Of a DNA stretch of 22,545 nt, positions 14,806 through 22,384 are shown piece after piece. The stretch is from JBOGVA01 sp050692195 (lineage in GTDB: Bacteria > Actinomycetota > UBA4738). The translations under genes and the position numbers were made by a program. The stretch lies in assembly GCA_050692195.1 (NCBI GenBank), contig JBOGVA010000081.1, positions 1-22,545 on the forward strand, written 5' to 3'. Position 1 is the stretch's first letter. Every line of letters starts with the position of its first letter. The notes below the pieces were generated by a model, which had not been told where the DNA came from, did not search any database, and saw nothing but the letters and a program-made list of their open reading frames with translations.

Positions 14806-15438
14806 GTGGCGGTAGTCACCGTCTCCAGGCAGTACGGCGCCGGCGGGCTGCGTGTCGGCCCGGCCGTGGCCGAGGCTCTCGGCTTCCGATTCGCTGATCG
14901 AGAGCTGGTGGAGCTGGCCGCCGAGCGCCTGGGGCTGGACCCACAGGTGGCTCGGGCACGGGACGAGCGTGTCCCCGCCATCGTGGAGGAGATCGGCCTG
15001 GCCCTGGCCGCCGGAACCCCGCCCTTCGGCGCCGCCCCGCCGTTTCCTGCCGAGCGCGCGCTCGGCGATCAGGCTCTGGCCGAAGCCACCCAGCGGGTCA
15101 TCCGTTCGCTGGCCGACGCGGGAGGATACGTGATCCTGGGCCGCGGAGCGCAGGCGGCGCTGGCGGAGCGCCGCGATGCCTGCCATATCTCCCTGGTCGG
15201 CGACAGGCGAGACCGGGCTCGGCGGGTCGCCGCCTCGCAGGGCGTCGACGAGAAGGAAGCCCTGGCTCGATGCGAACGGGTCGATGCGGAACGGGCAGCG
15301 TACGTCCGGCGCTTCTATGGCGTCGATATCGGGGACCCGCTCCTCTACGACTGCGTCCTCAACACTTCCAGGCTCAGCCTCGAAGCTGTGGTCGATGTCG
15401 CCGTGGAGGCGGTCGGGCGAAAGCTCGACATCCGCTGA
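14806..15438 (+). CDS. Cytidylate kinase-like family protein
   Basis: The 210-residue product resembles the cytidylate-kinase-like group (Pfam Cytidylate_kin2). It starts VVTVSRQYGAGGLRVGPAVAEALGF (seen at 4-28 with the Gly-rich loop at 10-17), has ADRELVELAAERLGL, YVILGRGAQAAL, HISLVGDRRDRARRVA and DIGDPLLYDCVLNTSRLS, all features of that group. The glycine loop lacks the Walker-A lysine found in true Cmk. The substrate is not known for most members. The start is GTG 14806, three bases after the hydrolase stop, and its own stop overlaps the transporter start (TGATG), so three genes are tightly coupled. Confidence 0.85.
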   Translation: MAVVTVSRQYGAGGLRVGPAVAEALGFRFADRELVELAAERLGLDPQVARARDERVPAIVEEIGLALAAGTPPFGAAPPFPAERALGDQALAEATQRVIRSLADAGGYVILGRGAQAALAERRDACHISLVGDRRDRARRVAASQGVDEKEALARCERVDAERAAYVRRFYGVDIGDPLLYDCVLNTSRLSLEAVVDVAVEAVGRKLDIR

Positions 15439-16658
15439 TGCGCTCCCTCGAGTCGCTGAAGCACAGGAACTTCCGGTTGATGTGGACCGGGGCCATCCTG
15501 TCGAACACCGGCACGTGGATGGCGGCCGTGGCGCTTTCCTGGTACGTCTTCCTTCTGACCCGATCGCCTTTCTGGGTCTCCTTCGTCACCTTCATCAACT
15601 TCGTGCCCACCGTGTTGTCTCCCATCGGGGGCGTGCTCACCGATCGATTCGATCGGAAGCGGATCCTGGTCCTCGCCCAGGTCTTCATGATGGTGAACGC
15701 GGCGGCGCTGGCGCTCCTGGCGTGGCTCGATCAGGCGAGCCTATTCGCCGTGATGGCGCTGACCTTCGGCCAGGGATTGGGGTTCGCCATCAACGCCCCG
15801 GCCTGGATGGCGTTCGTCCCTTCGCTCGTCCCGCCGGAGTCCATGGTCAATGCCATCGCCCTGAATTCGGCCCAGTTCAGCCTGGCTCGCGTCATCGGGC
15901 CGGCCGTCGCCGGGGCGTTGATCGCGGCCAGCTCCAGAGGTGTCCCGCTGATCTTCGCCATCAACGCGGTTTCCTTCGTGACCGTACTGATCGCTCTGGC
16001 GCTCGTCCGCTCCTGGCCAACGCCACCCCGGCAACGAAGGACTGTACGCGACCTCCTGATGGGAGGGCTGTCTTACACGTGGGGACACCGCCCGATCCGG
16101 GCGATGATCGGCGCCATCGCCGTGATGTCGCTGTTCGGGGCGCCGGTGACTGCCCTGCTCCCCGTCTTCGCTGCCGAGGTCTTCGGCCGCGGGGCCGAGG
16201 AGTTCGGCGTGCTCGCCGCCGCGCTGGGCGTCGGTTCCTTTCTCGGAGCGCTCCTGCTGGCCCGTGTGGGCAGCCGGGTGAGCCAAGCATCGATAGCGGC
16301 GACGCTCGTCTGCCTGTCCGCGACCCTGATCCTGTTCGCCTCCATCGGCGTGTACGCGGTGGGGGTCCTCCTCATGGTCCTGTACGGTACGGCCTTCCTC
16401 TTCCTCGTGGCTGGAACGAACAGCGCCATCCAACTCCAGGTCGAAGAGGGCATGCGGGGGCGGGTGATCAGCATGTGGATGCTCGCGTTCGGGGCGTTCT
16501 ATCCGGCGGGCTCACTCGTGGCGGGGATCGCCGCCGAGGCCTGGGGCGCTCCGGTCACGACCATCGCCGGGGCGGCGGTGTGCGCTGCTTGGGGGTTGAT
16601 CCTGCTGGGCCGCTCGGCCGGGCCGGCCGGGCGGGCCGTCCTCGAACCGGGGGCCTGA
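15438..16658 (+). CDS. MFS transporter, EntS/MFS_3-type exporter
   Basis: The 406-residue membrane protein has about 12 hydrophobic helices and the family signature SLKHRNFRLMWTGAILSNTGTWM at 5-27 (read as two parts). It also has the loop 2-3 motif GGVLTDRFDRKRIL, AFVPSLVPPESMVNAIALNS, and MRGRVISMWMLAFGAFYPAG near the C-terminus. These are typical of EntS-like proton-coupled exporters of siderophores, drugs or small metabolites. The substrate cannot be assigned. The start is ATG 15438, overlapping the previous stop by one base; the longer upstream frame shadows the kinase-like gene. Its stop lies three bases from the end of the convergent methyltransferase gene. Confidence 0.9.
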   Translation: MRSLESLKHRNFRLMWTGAILSNTGTWMAAVALSWYVFLLTRSPFWVSFVTFINFVPTVLSPIGGVLTDRFDRKRILVLAQVFMMVNAAALALLAWLDQASLFAVMALTFGQGLGFAINAPAWMAFVPSLVPPESMVNAIALNSAQFSLARVIGPAVAGALIAASSRGVPLIFAINAVSFVTVLIALALVRSWPTPPRQRRTVRDLLMGGLSYTWGHRPIRAMIGAIAVMSLFGAPVTALLPVFAAEVFGRGAEEFGVLAAALGVGSFLGALLLARVGSRVSQASIAATLVCLSATLILFASIGVYAVGVLLMVLYGTAFLFLVAGTNSAIQLQVEEGMRGRVISMWMLAFGAFYPAGSLVAGIAAEAWGAPVTTIAGAAVCAAWGLILLGRSAGPAGRAVLEPGA

Positions 16659-16661
16659 CGC

Positions 16662-17465
16662 TCACCGGAGGTCGTACGCGAGCCAGGAGATCGTCCATCT
16701 CGTCCTCCGCGGGCGGGCCAGGGAACCGAATCGCTCCTCCGCCCAGTGCTTGACGCGTTCCACAGCCCGCTTCCTCGCCCGCTCATCCAGCGACCACGTG
16801 AAGGAGAAGACACCCTTCTCCAGCAACGCGAGCCGCTCATCGATCGTGGTGGTGCGAGATCCGGCCAAAGCGGGCAACCTCCTCGGTCGAGCACCGAGCG
16901 AGCGCATCGCCAGGTCCACCTCGTCCGGGTCGTTGGTGCCCACGAACGGAGACGAGATCCCTGCCTGACGGCAGAACGCTTCCTGGACTTCCTTCCACCA
17001 GCCGCTCCCCCACCCTCCGGGCTCCACGAGCACCACGCCGCCGGGCCGAAGCACCCGCGCCAGCTCAGCCAGCGCGTCCCGCCAGGCCGGGATGAGATGC
17101 AGCACATGGGACGCGAGACCCGCGCCGAACGAGGATCGACGGAACGGAAGGGCCACGGCGTCGGCCATCGCCAATGGGAAGGGCGCTCTCCCCCCGGCGT
17201 TCTCGCGGAGCTTCATGAGCATCGGCCGCGACAGATCGACCCCGGCCATGCGAATGCCGGCCCGGACGAGCGGCAGGGCCAGCCGCCCCGTCCCGACCCC
17301 GATCTCCACACACGGCTGACGGCGCCGGAGCTCGGCCACCAGCAGCGCCTGAACCCTGCGCATCGCACCAGGGGGGAGGGAGCGAGTTTTGTCGTAGTCC
17401 TCCGCTGCCCGGTCGAAGGCGATCGAACGGGAGGCGGGCAGGGCCGCCCTCCGGGCCGATGACAC
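16662..17465 (-). CDS. Class I SAM-dependent methyltransferase
   Basis: The 267-residue product has the Rossmann methyltransferase layout: an N-terminal FDRAAEDYDKTR segment, motif I EIGVGTG (54-60), acidic residue D77 in GVDLSRPML for ribose binding, ADAVALPFRRSSF (motif II), and LARVLRPGGVVLVEPG (motif III). It looks like the Methyltransf_11/UbiE-like small-molecule group. The substrate is unknown. The C-terminal half is basic and rich in Arg and Trp. The start is GTG 17465, one base after the stop of the EEP-family gene, so the two are translationally coupled. It is the last gene of the minus-strand run that starts at 20424. Confidence 0.9.
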   Translation of the reverse strand: MSSARRAALPASRSIAFDRAAEDYDKTRSLPPGAMRRVQALLVAELRRRQPCVEIGVGTGRLALPLVRAGIRMAGVDLSRPMLMKLRENAGGRAPFPLAMADAVALPFRRSSFGAGLASHVLHLIPAWRDALAELARVLRPGGVVLVEPGGWGSGWWKEVQEAFCRQAGISSPFVGTNDPDEVDLAMRSLGARPRRLPALAGSRTTTIDERLALLEKGVFSFTWSLDERARKRAVERVKHWAEERFGSLARPRRTRWTISWLAYDLR

Positions 17466-17466
17466 G

Positions 17467-18144
17467 CTAGGGCTCCTCGATCTCCACTTCCGCCATCACC
17501 GGCAGGTGGTCCGAGAAGCCGGAGACGGCCGGGCCCGCGGGAACCCATGCGCCGGTGGCCTTGATTCCATCGCTGGCGAAGAGGTAGTCGATCCGGGCCG
17601 TGGGGCCGAGCGCCGGGAACGTCTCCCCGGAGCCATCGCCCACCTCGGCGAAGAGGTCGAAGAGGCGATCCGCCACCCAGCGCGCCGCGACCCCTTCCGG
17701 TCCTTCGTTGAGGTCTCCCCCGAGGATCAGGTGGCCATCGGTCGTCCCGAGAAAGTCCATGAGCTCGCGCGAGTGCCGCTCCCGTTCCCTCGGGGCCAGC
17801 CCGAGGTGCACGGACGCGGCCGTCAGCCGGATCCCCTCCTGCCGAAGGTGCGCGGCGATGAAGCCCCGCCGAAGCGTGCGTCCCTCCCGCGTCAGCGTCC
17901 TGATGTCCACGCCACTCAAACGCCATGACGGTCGGTACAGGACCGCGTTTCGAACTCGGCTGAGGGGACCATGGCTCGAGACGACCTCCATCTCCAGACG
18001 GGAGGCGAACCGACGGAGCGCCAAGGGACCCCCGCATTCCTGAAGGAGGGCGATGTCCGGAGCCTCCGGTCGCAGGACGCCGGCCACCGCTTCGACTCCC
18101 GCCCGAAACGATCTGACGTTGTACGCAACCAGGCGAAGCCGCAC
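17467..18144 (-). CDS. Endonuclease/exonuclease/phosphatase family hydrolase
   Basis: EEP-fold enzymes are metal-dependent phosphodiesterases or phosphatases that act on nucleic acids, phosphoinositides or other phosphoesters. The 225-residue product carries the expected active-site set: N9 in AYNVRS, E36 in LLQE, H113 in SVHLGL, D144 and N146 in GGDLNEGP, D186 in ARIDYLFAS, and the D212-H213 pair in SDHLPV. No signal peptide or extra domain is present. The start is GTG 18144, 18 bases after the carbamate kinase stop, and the methyltransferase gene follows after one base. The substrate cannot be named from sequence. Confidence 0.9.
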   Translation of the reverse strand: MRLRLVAYNVRSFRAGVEAVAGVLRPEAPDIALLQECGGPLALRRFASRLEMEVVSSHGPLSRVRNAVLYRPSWRLSGVDIRTLTREGRTLRRGFIAAHLRQEGIRLTAASVHLGLAPRERERHSRELMDFLGTTDGHLILGGDLNEGPEGVAARWVADRLFDLFAEVGDGSGETFPALGPTARIDYLFASDGIKATGAWVPAGPAVSGFSDHLPVMAEVEIEEP

Positions 18145-18162
18145 GGATGGGAGGCTACTCGA

Positions 18163-19101
18163 TCAGTACGCGACCAGCGTCCCGGCTTTGCCTCCCAGCG
18201 CCCGAGGCCCATCCTCCAGCGCCGCGATGATTGCCTGCTTGCCGCCGCCCTCCACGAACTGCACCGCCGCCTCCACCTTCGGCTTCATCGATCCCGCCCC
18301 GAACTCGCCAGCCTCCAGCCTGCGCCGCGCCTCCTCGGGGGTCAGCCGGGACAGAAGGCTCTGCTGTGGGGTGCCGAAGCTCTCGTACACACCCCCCACG
18401 TCGGTCAGGATCAACAGCGCGTCGGCCTCGACGTCCCCGGCCAGGATGCAGGCGGCGAGGTCCTTGTCCACTACGGCCTCCACTCCCACCAACCGGGGAC
18501 CCTCCTCGACCACCGGCACGCCTCCCCCACCTGCCGCGATCACGATGACGCCGGATGCCACGAGCCGGCGGATCACCGGGGCCTCGACGATCGAATAGGG
18601 CCGGGGCGAGGGAACCACACGGCGCCAACCGGTCTCCCCGCTGGCCGGAGACAGGCGATACCCGCGCTCCCGCGCCAGTCGTTTGGCCTTGTCCTTGCCG
18701 TAATAGGGACCGATTGGCTTCGTGGGCTCGGCGAAGGCCGGATCGTCCTTGGGTACGCGGGTCAACGTGAGGATCGTCACCACCGGTCGATCCATTCCCC
18801 GCTCGTAGAACACGTCGCCGATGGACGCCTGAAGCAGATAGCCGATCTGGCCCTGGCTCTGTGCCCCGCACACGTCCAGGGGCATCGGGGCCACCAGACG
18901 GCTGGCCTCCTCGTTCTGGATCAGGATCCGCCCCACCTGAGGTCCGTTGCCATGGGTGACCACGACCTCCCAGCCCTGTTCGGCGATGTCGGCGATCACC
19001 TGGGCGGCGACGCGAGCGGATCTCCGCATGCTCTCGGCGCTGTCCTCGTCACCTCGCTGGAGGAGAGCGTTCCCCCCCAGGGCCACGACGACCCTCTGCA
19101 C
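18163..19101 (-). CDS. arcC: Carbamate kinase
   Basis: ArcC interconverts carbamoyl phosphate plus ADP with carbamate plus ATP, usually as the ATP-yielding last step of arginine, agmatine or allantoin fermentation. The 312-residue length is typical. Motifs are ALGGNALLQRGD (8-19), VTHGNGPQVG, GQIGYLLQ, KPIGPYYGKDKA, AAGGGGVPVVEE, VEAVVDKDLAA and GAGSMKPKVEAA. The GTG start at 19101 has an AGGAG ribosome-binding site six bases upstream. It follows the cDPG-synthetase-like gene after nine bases. No arginine deiminase, carbamoyltransferase or antiporter gene is near, so the source or use of carbamoyl phosphate here is not evident. Confidence 0.95.
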   Translation of the reverse strand: MQRVVVALGGNALLQRGDEDSAESMRRSARVAAQVIADIAEQGWEVVVTHGNGPQVGRILIQNEEASRLVAPMPLDVCGAQSQGQIGYLLQASIGDVFYERGMDRPVVTILTLTRVPKDDPAFAEPTKPIGPYYGKDKAKRLARERGYRLSPASGETGWRRVVPSPRPYSIVEAPVIRRLVASGVIVIAAGGGGVPVVEEGPRLVGVEAVVDKDLAACILAGDVEADALLILTDVGGVYESFGTPQQSLLSRLTPEEARRRLEAGEFGAGSMKPKVEAAVQFVEGGGKQAIIAALEDGPRALGGKAGTLVAY

Positions 19102-19110
19102 GGGAGGCTC

Positions 19111-20424
19111 CTACTCCAGCACGGGGCGCAGCGCGTCCGTCATGGTCGGAGACCCTTCGGCCTCCTCCAAGTCGTAGGACACCCGGACGGCGGGCTTCTC
19201 GATGTCGACGAGCTTGCGCAGGTCGATGGGCGTGGCGATCAGGACGGCGTCGACCGGGGTCGAGTTGATCATGGACTCGAACTCCCCGAGCTGCTGTTCG
19301 GAGTAGCCCATGGCCGGGAGCACCGGCCCGACCTCGTACTTGGCGTAGATGTCCTTCATGGAGCCCACCGCCCACTCCCGGGGGTCCACGATCTCGGCCG
19401 CTCCCAGGCGTTGCGCCGCGACGACGCCCGCCCCATAGAGCATCTCGCCGTGTGTCAGCGTCGGCCCGTCCTCGATGACCAGCACCCGCTTGCCCGAGAT
19501 ATCGATCCCGTCTTCGACGGTCACCGGGCTCCGGGCTTTGATGATCAGGGCGTCCGGATTCACCGCCCTTGCGGCGCGCTCCACGGCGGCGATCTGATCG
19601 TCTGAGGCGGAGTCGATCTTGTTGATCACGATCACGTGGGCCATCCGGAAGTTGGCCTCTCCCGGGTGGTATGCGGTCTCGTGCCCGGCCCTCAACGGGT
19701 CGGCCACCACGATGTGCACCGTGGGGCGGTAGAACGGATAGTCGTTGTTCCCACCGTCCCACACCAGGACGTCACACTCCTTCTGGGCTTGCTCCAGGAT
19801 CTGGCCGTAGTCCACCCCTGCATAGACGACCGTTCCATTCCGCAGGTGCGGCTCGTACTCCTCCCGCTCCTCGATGGTCACGCTAGCGGCGTCCAGATCC
19901 TCGAACGAAGCGAACCGCTGGACGCGCTGCGCCGCCAGGTCTCCGTAGGGCATGGGGTGCCGAACAACCACCGGAGTCTTGCCGTGGTCCTTGAGGGTCT
20001 TGACGACTTTGCGTGTGGTCTGGCTCTTGCCCGACCCGGTCCGGACTGCGCACACCGCCACCGTCGGGACGTTGGCCTGGAGCATGGTGGCGGCCGGCCC
20101 CAGGAGGACGAACGAGGCGCCCGCGGCCAGGGCGACGCTCGCCTTGTGCATGACGTACTGGTGAGAGACGTCCGAGTAGGAGAAGACTACGTCGTCCACC
20201 CGCAGCTCGCGGATGAGGCGGGGAAGCTCCTCCTCCAGGTGGATGGGGATGCCCGCCGGATACCTCGACCCTGCCAGCTCGGGTGGATACCGCCGCTTCT
20301 CGATGAAGGGGATCTGCGTGGCCGTGAACGCAACGACCTCTATGCCTGGGTCGTCACGGTACACCACATTGAAGTTGTGGAAGTCGCGTCCCGCCGCTCC
20401 CATGATCAGCACGCGTCTCGGCAC
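19111..20424 (-). CDS. Cyclic 2,3-diphosphoglycerate synthetase-like P-loop protein
   Basis: The 437-residue product resembles archaeal cyclic 2,3-diphosphoglycerate synthetase, which makes the intramolecular phosphoanhydride of 2,3-diphosphoglycerate with ATP, and its uncharacterised bacterial homologues. The N-terminal part has RVLIMGAAGRDFHNFNVVYR and FTATQIPFIEKRRYP. A P-loop follows, AVRTGSGKSQTTR with K133 and S134. Then come VVRHPMPYGDL, the Walker-B-like LVWDGGNNDYPF (221-231), and a GTPase-style NKID at 268-271. The start is GTG 20424 with a GAGAGG ribosome-binding site seven bases upstream. It heads the run with carbamate kinase nine bases downstream. Membership in the family is clear to me; the reaction in this organism is not. 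Confidence 0.8.
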   Translation of the reverse strand: MPRRVLIMGAAGRDFHNFNVVYRDDPGIEVVAFTATQIPFIEKRRYPPELAGSRYPAGIPIHLEEELPRLIRELRVDDVVFSYSDVSHQYVMHKASVALAAGASFVLLGPAATMLQANVPTVAVCAVRTGSGKSQTTRKVVKTLKDHGKTPVVVRHPMPYGDLAAQRVQRFASFEDLDAASVTIEEREEYEPHLRNGTVVYAGVDYGQILEQAQKECDVLVWDGGNNDYPFYRPTVHIVVADPLRAGHETAYHPGEANFRMAHVIVINKIDSASDDQIAAVERAARAVNPDALIIKARSPVTVEDGIDISGKRVLVIEDGPTLTHGEMLYGAGVVAAQRLGAAEIVDPREWAVGSMKDIYAKYEVGPVLPAMGYSEQQLGEFESMINSTPVDAVLIATPIDLRKLVDIEKPAVRVSYDLEEAEGSPTMTDALRPVLE

Positions 20425-20473
20425 GTACCAGCCTCTCTCGTCTGTGTCGCGTCGTCGCCCGAAGGGCCGAGCG

Positions 20474-20503
20474 AGCTTACGGGGCGGCCGGAGAGGTCGT
20501 CAA
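20474..20503 (-). promoter_or_regulatory. Predicted promoter of the cDPG-synthetase-like/arcC operon
   Basis: On the minus strand TTGACG (20503-20498) and TAAGCT (20479-20474) are separated by 18 bases. The predicted start of transcription would leave a leader of about 43 bases before GTG 20424. The -35 box matches the consensus in five of six positions. Confidence 0.5.
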
Positions 20504-20537
20504 AGACCGGCCACGCGGATGGGCTGTGGGTTTAGGG

Positions 20538-22226
20538 TTACGCGGCTGACGAGGGGCCGCCCCGAGACCAGCCGAACCGGTCTCCCGTTTCGCCCCTGTC
20601 CTCCATACCCGGGCTGTCCTGGGTCCAGAGCACGTCATCGGGATCCTCCGCCTGGAGGCCTGCCGCCGTGGAATACAGGACGTGCACTGCACCGATGTCG
20701 TTGGCGGAACCTTCGACTTCCTCGAAGGGAACCCCCACGGCCAGGTCGGCGAAGCCGTCGCCGTTGAAGTCTCCGGTGGCCACGGCATGACCGAAGTGGT
20801 CACCCCGCTCCGCAGCGTCCTCCACGGGATCGTCGCCCTGCTCCAGATGCCAGTTTCTGGCCGTCTGGAGCCCGCCGGCCGAGCCGTACAGGATGTTCAC
20901 GGCGCCGGATTCGGGGATCGACTCACCGCCCCCGTCTTCGCTTACTACCCCCACTGCAAGGTCATCGAATCCGTCGTCGTCGAAGTCTCCGGTCGCGACC
21001 GAGTACCCGAACTGGTCGTTGTGCTCTGCCAGCCCGATCACGCCGGGGACGTCCTGGTGCCAGAACTGGTCGTCCGGGGCACTCGTCTGGAGACCGCCCG
21101 CCGATCCGTACAGGACATTCGCCGCACCCGCGTTCACCCCGCGGGATTCCGACCCCACGTCTTCACGCGGGACGCCCACCACGAGGTCGGCGTACCCGTC
21201 CCCGTTGAAGTCCCCCGTGGAGGCGGACCATCCGAGATAGTCGTTGGCCTCGGCGTGATCCTCCACGCCATTACGCCCCTGCATCCAGAACTGGTCGTCG
21301 GGCGAATCGGCCTGTAGCCCGCGGGCCGAGCCGTACAGGACGTTCACCGCGCCTGCGTCCTGAATCGGGGCCGTCCCCTCTAAGTCTTCCAAAAGAACAC
21401 CCACCGCGAGGTCGTCGAACGTGTCGTTGTTGAAATCGCCCGCGGCTGCAGAGAAACCGAACTCGTCGCCCTTCTCGGCGGAGTCCTCCACCCCAGGGCT
21501 GTCCTGGTGCCAGAACTGGTCGTCGGGGGCGGTCGCCTGGAGGCCGCCCGCCGAGCCGTACAGCACGTGGACGGCGCCGGCGTCCGCCACAGCCCCCAGG
21601 CCCTCGTTCGGCACGCCCACCGCCAGGTCGGCGAAGCCGTCGCCGTTGAAGTCACCGGCGGCAACGGCCAGCCCGAATCGATCGCCCTTCTCGGCGGAGT
21701 CCTCCACCCCAGGGCTGTCCTGGTGCCAGAACTGGTCGTCTGGGGCGGTCGCCTGGAGCCCGCCCAGCGAGCCGTACAGCACGTGGACGGCGCCGGCGTC
21801 GGCCACCGCCCCCAGGCCCTTGGCCACGTCCTCAAATGGCACCCCCACAGCCAGGTCGGCGAAGCCGTCTCCGTTGAAGTCACCGGCAGCCACCGACCAC
21901 CCGAACCGGTCGTCCTTCTCGGCGGAGTCCTCCATCCCCGGGCTGTCCTGGTGCCAGAACTGGTCGTCTGGGGCGGTCGCCTGGAGCCCGCCCAGCGAGC
22001 CGTACAGCACGTGGACGGCGCCGGCGTCGGCCACCGCCCCGATGTCTTCAAACGGCACGCCCACCGCCAAATCGGAGAAGCCATCACCGTTGAAGTCCGT
22101 GAGAACGGACCGGGGTGCGGTTCCGGAGGTCGCCGGCATCCCCAGGGGAGGGGAGGGAGCCACGGCTGGCAAGCCCGTGCCGAGGACGATTGCCATCGCC
22201 GAGATGATCACCGCGACTCGCCGCAT
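20538..22226 (-). CDS. Secreted FG-GAP repeat protein (integrin-like seven-blade propeller)
   Basis: The 562-residue product starts with a signal peptide (MRRVAVIISAMAIVLGTGLP, cut near residue 23-24), so it is exported. Seven FG-GAP repeats follow, each with a DFNGDGFADLAVGVP-like calcium-binding core, AGAVHVLYGS and GLQ...DDQFWHQD strands. Variants are DFNNDTF in blade 4 and DFDDDGF in blade 6. The first core lacks the preceding FG strand, while the C-terminus ends GDRFGWS and then a short tail, so the ends probably pair to close the ring. No wall anchor, enzyme domain or membrane helix is seen. Such propellers mediate adhesion or ligand binding, but no ligand can be named. ATG 22226 was chosen because it precedes the signal peptide. 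Confidence 0.9.
   Translation of the reverse strand: MRRVAVIISAMAIVLGTGLPAVAPSPPLGMPATSGTAPRSVLTDFNGDGFSDLAVGVPFEDIGAVADAGAVHVLYGSLGGLQATAPDDQFWHQDSPGMEDSAEKDDRFGWSVAAGDFNGDGFADLAVGVPFEDVAKGLGAVADAGAVHVLYGSLGGLQATAPDDQFWHQDSPGVEDSAEKGDRFGLAVAAGDFNGDGFADLAVGVPNEGLGAVADAGAVHVLYGSAGGLQATAPDDQFWHQDSPGVEDSAEKGDEFGFSAAAGDFNNDTFDDLAVGVLLEDLEGTAPIQDAGAVNVLYGSARGLQADSPDDQFWMQGRNGVEDHAEANDYLGWSASTGDFNGDGYADLVVGVPREDVGSESRGVNAGAANVLYGSAGGLQTSAPDDQFWHQDVPGVIGLAEHNDQFGYSVATGDFDDDGFDDLAVGVVSEDGGGESIPESGAVNILYGSAGGLQTARNWHLEQGDDPVEDAAERGDHFGHAVATGDFNGDGFADLAVGVPFEEVEGSANDIGAVHVLYSTAAGLQAEDPDDVLWTQDSPGMEDRGETGDRFGWSRGGPSSAA
21490..22050 (-). repeat. Near-identical DNA repeats encoding FG-GAP blades
   Basis: Three blades contain almost identical DNA of about 110 bases. 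The plus-strand motif CTGTCCTGGTGCCAGAAC starts at 21499, 21715 and 21943, so spacings are 216 and 228 bases (72 and 76 codons). More diverged copies occur at about 20610, 21050 and 21285. The spacing is a multiple of three and the repeats encode protein, so this is blade duplication rather than a CRISPR or satellite. Confidence 0.85.
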
Positions 22227-22295
22227 CCTGCCGGTTGCTCCCTTCCCTGGACCGTCCTGTACGACGGTCGCTTCACCCTCCAGTGAAGGGCACCC

Positions 22296-22324
22296 AGCCT
22301 AGGTTCTGTCGCCGAAATCGGCAA
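22296..22324 (-). promoter_or_regulatory. Predicted promoter of the FG-GAP gene
   Basis: TTGCCG (22324-22319) and TAGGCT (22301-22296) are spaced by 17 bases on the minus strand, an arrangement common for the main sigma factor of Actinobacteria. The leader to ATG 22226 would be about 63 bases and contains an AAGGGAG ribosome-binding site 11 bases before the start. Confidence 0.5.
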
Positions 22325-22384
22325 TAGCCTCGCGGAGCGATCGCCGGCCACGATCCGTTCTCGTCCAGGCCGGGCCGGGATGGT

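Noticed and set aside
20486..20512. GGCCGG...CCGGCC as a terminator after the FG-GAP gene
   Set aside because: The loop is 15 bases, there is no T-run, and the same bases fit better as the promoter of the next gene.
21499..22050. Regular repeats that might be a CRISPR array or satellite
   Set aside because: Spacing is 216-228 bases, a multiple of three, and the repeats encode FG-GAP blades.
22271..22288. CTTCAC/GTGAAG hairpin as a terminator of the oxidoreductase gene
   Set aside because: It is only six pairs, has no T-run, and lies downstream of the predicted FG-GAP transcription start, so it is more likely leader sequence.
20682..22302. Several long plus-strand open frames with repeated residues
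   Set aside because: They are mirror images of the FG-GAP coding repeats and have no independent signal.
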